64,000 nt of DNA from Micavibrio aeruginosavorus (GTDB taxonomy: Bacteria > Pseudomonadota > Alphaproteobacteria > Micavibrionales > Micavibrionaceae): positions 1,390,342 through 1,454,341 of the forward strand of contig CP066681.1 in assembly GCA_016432265.1 (NCBI GenBank). Reading direction: 5' to 3'. Position numbers and translations under genes: made by a program. The notes below the pieces were generated by a model. It was not told the DNA's origin. It worked only from the letters and a program-made list of their open reading frames with translations, and did no database searches. Of the stretch, positions 57,801 through 64,000 are shown piece by piece; position 1 is the first letter of the stretch, and every line of letters starts with the position of its first letter.

Positions 57801-58266
57801 CGTATTGTTGAAAAAGAATATCAAGGTTTCTCAGAAGAGCGGGAATAAATTCGCTTTCCTGCAATTGTCGGATGCTGCGGGTATTTATGAAGTGATGCTG
57901 TTCTCGGAAACTTTAAGCCGGGCGCGCGATTTCCTGGAGGAAGGAAAAACCTTGCTGCTGAAGGTGACTGCCGAACAGCGTGAGGAGCAGTTGCGCTTCA
58001 CCGCGCAGGATGTCAAGCCGCTGGAGGAATCGTTGGCCAGCCGCCTGAGCGAGGTGCATATTCATATTTCTTCCGACAAACCTCTGGCGCAACTGGATCA
58101 GTTACTGAAAGTCGAGGGGCGCGGCAAGGTGGCGATCAAGGTCTATGTCCCGGTGCGCACGGGTTTGCTGGCCGAAATCAGCCTGCCGGGGGGGTGGAAT
58201 TTTTCTGCCGCGGCGCGAAATGCCTTGCTGAAGAGTCCCGGTATCGAGGGTATTCAGGAGTTATAA
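54826..58266 (+). CDS. dnaE: DNA polymerase III subunit alpha
   Basis: DnaE (1146 residues) is the replicative polymerase catalytic subunit. It has an N-terminal PHP domain (FIHLHTHSAYSLAEGA), and the catalytic aspartates in PDFDVDF (Asp402, Asp404) together with Asp in GPGRGSGAGS. A helix-hairpin-helix region (near 830) and a C-terminal OB-fold (near 985-1070) follow. The C-terminal tau-binding part is shortened as in other alphaproteobacteria. The ATG at 54826 was chosen; a TTG 18 bp upstream adds nothing recognisable. Confidence 0.96.
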   Translation: MPDSPAPFIHLHTHSAYSLAEGAIKTKAIIKLCQQFDMPAVAVTDTGNLFGALEFAMEAAKGGLQPILGCQIQLGLEGHQLVLLAQTEAGYRNLCILVSRSFMEAGSNEQPHIDWEKLETFSAGLICLSGGVKGPIGQYLLHNQPRQAEEAAKRLKKIFKGRLYIEIQRHGMPEENRIEEGLIDLAYKHDIPLVATNDCYFSERGMYEAHDALLCIAEGRYVTESDRRKVTPEHYFKSPEEMIALFADLPEAIQNTVIIAQRCSYLLKAINPMLPPFQTESGCSETDELVAQSREGLDWRLNNFVFTEGMDDAAREMAAKPYHERLQFELDTIIKMGFPGYFLIVSDFIKWAKDNNIPVGPGRGSGAGSVVAWALKITDLDPLRFNLLFERFLNPERVSMPDFDVDFCQDRREEVIQYVRRRYGNDRVAQIITFGQLKARAVVRDVGRVLQMPYGQVDRIAKMIPNNPANPITLEEALEHDADLRAERDREETTAKLIDIALQLEGLYRHASTHAAGVVISGKPLEELVPLYRDPSSDMPVTQFNMKYIEQAGLLKFDFLGLKTMTVVQKSVEFIKKAQGRDVNILRVPLDDEKTYRIMSEGKTTGVFQVESSGMRHTLMSMKPNRFEDIIALVALYRPGPMDNIPRYIEIKEGKTEPDYMHPKLKPYLEETYGIMVYQEQVMQAAQALAGYTLGGADLLRRAMGKKIQAEMDAQRQKFIEGAGVHSGVPPERASEIFDQIDKFAGYGFNKSHAAAYALISYWTGWLKANYPVEFMAASMTLDMGNTDKLAVFKQELDKMGIPLLPPDINQSEVEFAVEGNAVRYALAALKGIGVLAMEGLIAERRARGPYKSMADLASRIDPSLMNRRQFEQLAAAGAFDSFKVRRAQAFAAAETILRHAQSLAQERASGQASLFGGPAEAQTQLMPELPEIHEWDPLEKLSHEFDAVGFYLSAHPLDTKAAQLERMNILNTAQVQELVNSRGSAMVDMAGVLLKKNIKVSQKSGNKFAFLQLSDAAGIYEVMLFSETLSRARDFLEEGKTLLLKVTAEQREEQLRFTAQDVKPLEESLASRLSEVHIHISSDKPLAQLDQLLKVEGRGKVAIKVYVPVRTGLLAEISLPGGWNFSAAARNALLKSPGIEGIQEL

Positions 58267-58370
58267 TCTTTCGTGGTTATAAAAAATAGCGGTTAAACTT
58301 CCTTTTTTTCCGCCTCCATTTTTCTTGAAAATTTTCTGCTGACAGATGTTGTTTTCACGTAAATCGTTTA

Positions 58371-58399
58371 TTGCGCGGGGAGGATGGATTACCTATACT
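58371..58399 (+). promoter_or_regulatory. Possible sigma-70 promoter of the 790-residue protein gene
   Basis: TTGCGC (58371-58376) and TATACT (58394-58399) are 17 bp apart, 127 bp upstream of the start at 58526. The remainder of 58267-58525 shows no gene. The -35 match is only partial. Confidence 0.4.
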
Positions 58400-58525
58400 T
58401 GCCTCAAATCTGACACAGTTACTGGATGTGGCCCTTGAGTATAGAACACCACAAAGCTGATAAAAAAATAGTCAGAAACAGGGATTCTGGTTTTAACGCC
58501 TACTGGGAAACATGGGGACTTAAGT

Positions 58526-60898
58526 ATGTCTGAGCCCGCACTGCAACGTGTTGAGCGCATTCTGTCCGGTAAATCTACCTGCCCATTCGATTTTTTTAAC
58601 AACACCTTGTTTTACGACCCGCCTCCGCCCAAGGCGGGCGAGTATGCCGACCGCCTCAAGGCGCAGCCTGTCGTGGCTTACGCTGCGGTCAATGCGGTTT
58701 CACGCGGGGTCAAGCTCGTTTTCCCGCCCGGTGCCATGTCAAATGGTTATGCTGCCTACGCACTAGCCGATGATTACGGCGGCAAGATCAAACAGGCCAC
58801 CGCTCGAGAAGAGGGGCAGGGCTATAAAACGACACAAAGATTGAAGCATCGCGTTGCCGCCGAAGAATTGATGAACCGCGTGGTTTTACCCAACCGCATC
58901 CAGAATGGCGTGGTCAATTCCATCGCCCGTGCGCTTTATCCCGATAAAGGGGTAATGGGTGTTATCGGCTTTGAAGGCTCCATACGGACAACCCGTACCA
59001 ACAACGCCCTGTCGCAAGGCGCTACCTTCCAGGACTGGACGTTCGAGCGTTGGTGGGGCCCGCGCGTGATCGACTCCGCGGCGATGATGCTGCACGCCGA
59101 TCATGCCTATTCACGTTACGGCGCGCTTGAGGAAATTCTGGGCGATCAGATCCAGTGTGGCTTGCTGGATGATTACCGCGCCCATGTCGGGCCGGGCAGG
59201 AACTATGACATAGTTGACGCCAAGGGTGAGTCTATCACGCTGGCCGACCGGGCATGGGAAACAGCCAAGCACATCGTGGATGTGGTCGAGCGTGGCTATC
59301 GCACCGACCTCGCGGTGGCGGCGTTGGCTGCGCGTTTTCAACTGGATGACTGGTTGCGTGGCGCGGAAGGCAGCCCCATAGATGCGAAGAAGGTTCACCC
59401 GGTTCTGGCCAACCGCAGCGCAGACGAATTGGCGCGCATGGATCGCCTCAAGGAACTGATGCTGCCTTATATCGCGGCGAAATGCTCGGCATGGATCAAG
59501 CACCAGCAGCACGAGCGACTCAATGACTACTTTGAGAAAAATGTTCTGGTGCACAATACAGATTATGACGCGGAAAAGACAAAAGCTCTGGTGAAGGAGC
59601 TTTTTGCGTATCAGCCCAGGGGCGGCTTCGTTCATCCGGTGCTGGATGGGCGCGCTCCTGCCGAGAGAGCCGCACAGGCCAGCAGCCGCGCGGCGTTCGC
59701 GCAGAGCGCCGCCAAAGGCAAAATTCAGGCGCGCGACGATAAATATTTTGTGCCGCGCGCCAGGCTGTTCGAGGATCATCATTTCGGCTTATTGTCCGTC
59801 TGGGAGCAGGCGGCGCTCAAATTTATCCTGCCGGCGATGGAATCCGCAGACCTTCCTGTGAACGCTTCCAAACGTTATTTCTATCTTTGCGATCCGAAAG
59901 GCGGGCAACTGGCCGGAGACTGGGCGCGCAAACACGGACATGCCTATCTGAAAGAGGCGCAAAGCGCCGAAGACATGATCGACCGTAAAGGCAATTTCTT
60001 CAAAGCGGTAATCGAGAAAAACGACAGGCAGGCAAGAGCCGCGCTTGAGAATCTTGCCGCTTCGCCGGAACTGGCGGAACGCGGGGTTGGAAACATCAGC
60101 GGCACGGTCGACTTTCTCGATATCCGTCAGGCGGCCACGCAGAATCGCGCGTTTGTAGCGGCGAAGGGCGCGCAGCGCTATAGCTCGCGCGCGCATCTGG
60201 CGTTACAAATGGAATTTCTCGATCGCAATGTTGAAGGTCTGGTGGTGGGGCCTGAATGGCATAACCACCCCCAGCATAACCAGATGGTGGTGCGCGCAGT
60301 GATGAACGCTGTCGGTCTGATCGAGCGCGGCTATGATGGCGGCAAGTACCAGATGGAGATTTTTGAATGCGATCCTAAGGCCAAAGGCGCGTCCGCATCC
60401 CTTCGCAAGCTTGACCTTTATGATCTGGTGGCGGCAATGGCCAAATCCGTGGAGGCCGGGCTGGATCAGGCCCCTCACGTGCCGGACAAGGCCACCTATC
60501 TGGCGTGCGCCCGTCTGCTGGAGATTACCGACAAGCTGGTTGATCCCGGGCGTTGCAATCTGGCTTACAGCATGGATCGGGAAACTGGACGCCAGAGCGC
60601 GCATGAACTGATCGACTGGCGTGCCGTCGATCCGGAGCTGACCGGATTTATGTATGTAGATCCTGCCAAAAGGGCCGCCTTGACAGCATCGCAGGGCGGG
60701 GGAGCCTTGTCATTGCGTGACCGCTTGCGTGATAAGCTGTTGCGTATCGGGGTTATCGAGTTTGAACCGAAAGATCTGGAGGGCTTGAGCAAGGACTATG
60801 AAGCCGCCTGGATCAAAGTGCATGGGGAAGATGCACTGCAACGTTATCGCAAACGCGATAGCGACGGCGTGAAGCATGTTGTGAACAAGCCGACGTAG
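58526..60898 (+). CDS. Large protein of unknown function, 790 residues
   Basis: This soluble protein starts MSEPALQRVERILSGKSTCP. It has no signal peptide, membrane helix or obvious repeat, but is typical coding sequence throughout. Distinct segments include IRTTRTNNALSQGATFQDWT (near 155), KRYFYLCDPKGGQLAGDWAR (near 450) and LDRNVEGLVVGPEWHNHPQH (near 570). The last, with RAVMNAVGLIERG after it, is faintly like the small-molecule-binding edge of nucleoside deoxyribosyltransferase-like proteins, but key residues do not clearly match. The next gene follows after 70 bp, so they form one unit with the RNase J-like protein. Confidence 0.8.
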   Translation: MSEPALQRVERILSGKSTCPFDFFNNTLFYDPPPPKAGEYADRLKAQPVVAYAAVNAVSRGVKLVFPPGAMSNGYAAYALADDYGGKIKQATAREEGQGYKTTQRLKHRVAAEELMNRVVLPNRIQNGVVNSIARALYPDKGVMGVIGFEGSIRTTRTNNALSQGATFQDWTFERWWGPRVIDSAAMMLHADHAYSRYGALEEILGDQIQCGLLDDYRAHVGPGRNYDIVDAKGESITLADRAWETAKHIVDVVERGYRTDLAVAALAARFQLDDWLRGAEGSPIDAKKVHPVLANRSADELARMDRLKELMLPYIAAKCSAWIKHQQHERLNDYFEKNVLVHNTDYDAEKTKALVKELFAYQPRGGFVHPVLDGRAPAERAAQASSRAAFAQSAAKGKIQARDDKYFVPRARLFEDHHFGLLSVWEQAALKFILPAMESADLPVNASKRYFYLCDPKGGQLAGDWARKHGHAYLKEAQSAEDMIDRKGNFFKAVIEKNDRQARAALENLAASPELAERGVGNISGTVDFLDIRQAATQNRAFVAAKGAQRYSSRAHLALQMEFLDRNVEGLVVGPEWHNHPQHNQMVVRAVMNAVGLIERGYDGGKYQMEIFECDPKAKGASASLRKLDLYDLVAAMAKSVEAGLDQAPHVPDKATYLACARLLEITDKLVDPGRCNLAYSMDRETGRQSAHELIDWRAVDPELTGFMYVDPAKRAALTASQGGGALSLRDRLRDKLLRIGVIEFEPKDLEGLSKDYEAAWIKVHGEDALQRYRKRDSDGVKHVVNKPT

Positions 60899-60968
60899 CG
60901 ACTTTTGAGTAAGACAACGACTCATGGATTTTCAAACGCATTGAACGATTGAAAAGGTTAGACAGGGA

Positions 60969-63900
60969 ATGGGTTGGACTGGGAGTGATATACTAAGGCG
61001 GCTGGGTCTTGCGGGACACAGCGGCAAGGGCTCTGCCAAGGAACCTGTCGTGCTATCCGGCGCGGCATCGGATAGAGATTCCGGTTTAATCGTCAGTTTA
61101 AAATCCAGCGTTTCTTTTAATGAGCGCGGGCAACCCGCCGATATAGCGGTGCGTTACTGGCGGCATCTGCCGTTTGGCGACAGCAAGGATCAGAACCTGA
61201 TCCGCATACAAATGCAACCTGTGCCGGGCAAGCGCGGTGAAGTCGAGCTGAGCCAGATCTGGGTGCAGGCCCATCAGGTGTTCAGCCGTGAACGCGGGGA
61301 TAACCCCGACGACCCCGATATGCGCAAGAAGATCAACCGGGTCATGGAGGCGGTGAACCGCGTCAATGGCCACCTGCGCGAGAAGGGCGCGGTTGAAGAT
61401 GCCGCCCGTATCATGGCGGATTGCTACCTTGAGGAAGTGACCGGCGAAGAGCTGGTCATACGCGGCCTGGATGCCGACAAGGGCGGCTTTGGCTTTATGT
61501 TATCCTCACGCTTCATGAAAAATGGAGTCAGTGGCTATGCCAATCCGACCTGCTTCAGCCATGTCGATGTTGCAGACCTGAAATCGGTTCTGGGGTTCCG
61601 GCTGAATACATTTGAGGCCAGCAAGAATTTTTCCAGCAGCCGCGTTGTGTCGTCAACCGATCCTCAATCCGGTGTCGGCTATGAGGCGGGCGTCAGATTG
61701 AAGGACGGCGCTGGCAAGGTGACGATGGAAATGTTTTTGCATCCGGAGGACGTGCCACCGGGCGTTGATCCGAAGAGTCTGCCTGACTTGCTGAAGCTCG
61801 AATTCACTCGTAGCGGGACGGAGAGCTTTACCCTGACGTCTGCGCGGTTCCTCGGCCAGAAAATCGACGTTACCGATACTGCAACGGTTCTGAACCTGAT
61901 TGGATTCGCCCAGAGCGCCAACCGTGATTTTGCTGACTGGAAATATCCGCAGTTCATGGATTACATTTATAAACACAACCTGTCCGATCTCGTGACGCCT
62001 TTCAGCGCGCCGCCCTCGCTTGAGGAAACAGGCGGAGAGTTGCTGTATGGCTCCTTGCATGGGTGTGGTTTTGAGAAGAAGATTGAACAATTCGGCGACC
62101 AGATCGGGATCGCCGGCTTGGCTCTTTCGCGCGGCACCCGCAAGGATGGCAGCATCAGCACTGTGGGTGTGGCGATCGATTTCCCGTTTGCATCGGGCGG
62201 GCCGGATTCCAATTTTGACGGCGCGGTTCCGGACTACCTGCAATACTGGCAGGATATCAAGGCGTTCCTGATTACGCACGATCACTATGACCATAAAGGC
62301 GGCTTTGCCTATTATGCGCAAAAGGGCCTGATGAAGGAAAAAACGGTCTACGCCACCGACCGGGTCAAGTATTTCATGGAAAAAGACCTTGACGCTATGC
62401 AGGTGCCGCGCAGCCTGCGTCCCAAGATCGAGGTTGTCAAGGGAACCGGCGCGATCCCGGTTTGTGATGAAGGCGGCAATACCCGGATGTGGGTGCAGTA
62501 TTGCGAAAACGCGATCAAACATTCGGCGCTGTGTACGCCTTATATCGTCACCGGCTGCTATAACGACGATCACTATAAGGGGTCGGTTCTGGTTTATGGC
62601 GACAGTCGTGGGTTGGAGGAAAAAGGCAAGGCCTTTTTTGCAAAGGGGACGCGGGCGCTGCCGGAACAGGCGGTTCGGCATGGAAAAACTGTGAGCGCGG
62701 AGAAAGTCGATCGCGACATTTTTGTCGCCATGCACGATGTGACGGCGATTACTTATGACGGCGTCTCGCCGGAGCCGGCGGAGGTTGAGGCGGTGCAGGG
62801 GGTTGTGTTCGACTGGTTCAAGGATAAAGGCGTTATTCAGGCGCCGATCAGCACCAACAACGCGGAATACACTATCGCCCTTAGTTTGGCGCACAAGACG
62901 CAGCGTAATGTCACCAGTGTCGGCGGGAATGCCGAAGCACGTGTCGCGAGCATGAATTTATTTGGCGTTATGCCGGATCTCGATTTAAGAACAGTCCGGA
63001 TCGATCCGCTGGAGGAGCGCAAGAAAAAAAAGAAGGATAGAATTATCCCGCAGGATTTGCTGGATGATTATTTCGAGTATCTGGCCGATAGCGAGCTTGA
63101 ACGCGCCGCCGGTGAGGATGATGAGGCCTATGAGAAGCGTCTGGCGGCCTTACATGAAAAGAATATTTCCGATTATGTTGAAAGGCTAAGACCCGACGAA
63201 CGCGATCACGAAAGCAACGTCAGGCTGTACATTTACGAGTCGCTGCAAAAATACGGCGCCGTTGTTTTTGAGAACGATGTAAACGGTTACCTGATGTGGC
63301 GGGCTGTGATGGAACGCCGCGAAAAGGCGTCGCTGCGCGCTACCAGAACATCGGCGATGGCAAAAGGGTTTCGCGCCGATCCGTCGGCTCTGATGATTTT
63401 GGTCACGGGCACGCAGGGCAACAGCGAAGAGAAGCAATCCACATTGCAAAAACTGATCAATTTCTATTCCCTTTTGGACGCCGATGAAAGCGTACGCCCG
63501 ACAGGGTTCAAGATCGATCTGGATCAATATGTCGCCGTGGTGACGCAGCCGGCCATTGTCGGCAACGAGGAATCGCAGGAGCGCATGATCCAGGAGTTGG
63601 TGCGGGCGCGCAACATTACGGTGGTTGGCGCTTATGTGAACGGATTTAAGATATATAATCCTAAAGAGTACAGAGAGAAGATAATTTCCGATTTGACAAA
63701 GCGCGGGTGGAGATACGATGTCGACGCGCACGGCAGCATCCGCGTTTACGATCATCCGATTCACGTTCATGGCCATGGTTTCAAACGCGATTTGGTGAAG
63801 ATGGCGCGCGACATTCCGGCGACTCTGCACGAGGCGCACCATATCCCGAGCTACGATGCCTATGATATTTTCCGCGCCACGATGGCCGAGAACAATCTGC

Positions 63901-64000
63901 CGCATTCCGGCATACGTCCGGATGATTTTAAATTCATGAAAATCGATGCTGCGGCTTCTACCCGCGATGAGCAATTCAAATGCGTGGCGCAGGTTAACCC
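60969..64000 (+). CDS. Giant RNase J-like metallo-beta-lactamase/beta-CASP protein (3' end outside window)
   Basis: The frame runs from ATG 60969 to the window end without a stop (1010 codons). Residues 1-400 match nothing I know. Metallo-beta-lactamase motifs follow: THDHYDHKGG (His437, His439, Asp441, His442) and VLVYGDSRG near 545. The beta-CASP region has TNNAEYTIALSLAHKTQRNV, TGTQGN (813-818), a P-A-I-V-GNEESQE stretch, and HVHGHG (932-937), the counterpart of HVSGHG in RNase J. A charged insertion (about 680-795) splits it. The AGGGA site touches the ATG, so a slightly later start is possible. It is probably a nuclease, but activity is inferred. Confidence 0.75.
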   Translation, partial: MGWTGSDILRRLGLAGHSGKGSAKEPVVLSGAASDRDSGLIVSLKSSVSFNERGQPADIAVRYWRHLPFGDSKDQNLIRIQMQPVPGKRGEVELSQIWVQAHQVFSRERGDNPDDPDMRKKINRVMEAVNRVNGHLREKGAVEDAARIMADCYLEEVTGEELVIRGLDADKGGFGFMLSSRFMKNGVSGYANPTCFSHVDVADLKSVLGFRLNTFEASKNFSSSRVVSSTDPQSGVGYEAGVRLKDGAGKVTMEMFLHPEDVPPGVDPKSLPDLLKLEFTRSGTESFTLTSARFLGQKIDVTDTATVLNLIGFAQSANRDFADWKYPQFMDYIYKHNLSDLVTPFSAPPSLEETGGELLYGSLHGCGFEKKIEQFGDQIGIAGLALSRGTRKDGSISTVGVAIDFPFASGGPDSNFDGAVPDYLQYWQDIKAFLITHDHYDHKGGFAYYAQKGLMKEKTVYATDRVKYFMEKDLDAMQVPRSLRPKIEVVKGTGAIPVCDEGGNTRMWVQYCENAIKHSALCTPYIVTGCYNDDHYKGSVLVYGDSRGLEEKGKAFFAKGTRALPEQAVRHGKTVSAEKVDRDIFVAMHDVTAITYDGVSPEPAEVEAVQGVVFDWFKDKGVIQAPISTNNAEYTIALSLAHKTQRNVTSVGGNAEARVASMNLFGVMPDLDLRTVRIDPLEERKKKKKDRIIPQDLLDDYFEYLADSELERAAGEDDEAYEKRLAALHEKNISDYVERLRPDERDHESNVRLYIYESLQKYGAVVFENDVNGYLMWRAVMERREKASLRATRTSAMAKGFRADPSALMILVTGTQGNSEEKQSTLQKLINFYSLLDADESVRPTGFKIDLDQYVAVVTQPAIVGNEESQERMIQELVRARNITVVGAYVNGFKIYNPKEYREKIISDLTKRGWRYDVDAHGSIRVYDHPIHVHGHGFKRDLVKMARDIPATLHEAHHIPSYDAYDIFRATMAENNLPHSGIRPDDFKFMKIDAAASTRDEQFKCVAQVN

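Noticed and set aside
61653-62894. Open frame of 413 codons on the minus strand
   Set aside because: It lies antisense to the RNase J-like gene, whose plus frame carries clear metallo-beta-lactamase motifs; the antisense product is Arg/His-rich with no domain.

Overview
The window looks like a chromosomal segment of an alphaproteobacterium. The supporting features are a 14-subunit nuo cluster with separate nuoC and nuoD, a tig/clpP/lon/hupB block, a DUF1467 gene downstream of an RNase J gene, a single-subunit LolC/E-type permease with LolD, and a PagL-type lipid A deacylase showing an outer membrane. Start codons are mostly ATG with AAGG/GGAG ribosome-binding sites. No transposase, integrase, rRNA or CRISPR array was seen. 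The exact order is uncertain; the many short lineage-specific ORFs between nuo genes and a very large RNase J relative at the right edge would fit a poorly sampled group.

Layout. 1-7.0 kb: two exported hypothetical proteins, parE, an acyl-CoA thioesterase, an exported 517-residue unknown and glnA. 7.2-15.3 kb: housekeeping genes (tRNA-His, NAD(P)HX dehydratase, tRNA-Leu, trigger factor, isoaspartyl peptidase, clpP, lon, hupB, a small unknown, tRNA-Val); clpX is missing from its usual place between clpP and lon. 15.3-19.7 kb: a minus-strand group with a TDT-family transporter, a small membrane protein, a broken GNAT acetyltransferase and a NarX/NarL-like two-component pair. 19.9-26.4 kb: ald with a coupled DUF2235 hydrolase, tRNA-Asp, a small A/T-richer insert (50-residue protein plus HAD phosphatase) bounded on its far side by a decayed copy of the 3' half of tRNA-Asp, then a hybrid histidine kinase.

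26.5-48.1 kb: nuoA-N in canonical order but heavily interrupted. Extra genes lie between D/E, E/F (including an SSS symporter and a metallophosphoesterase behind an internal terminator), F/G, H/I (including a frameshifted TIKI/ChaN-like gene), I/J (including pagL on the opposite strand) and K/L. 48.1-58.3 kb: a tightly overlapping run of birA, RNase J, DUF1467, an exported unknown, an archaeal/eukaryal-type proS, lolC/E, lolD and dnaE.

58.5-64.0 kb: the most unusual part. An unrecognised 790-residue protein is followed 70 bp later by an open frame of at least 1010 codons that runs off the window. Its C-terminal part carries RNase J-type metallo-beta-lactamase and beta-CASP motifs behind an unrecognised N-terminal region of about 400 residues. 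A normal 564-residue RNase J is already present 10 kb upstream, so this two-gene unit is the best candidate for an undescribed system here.
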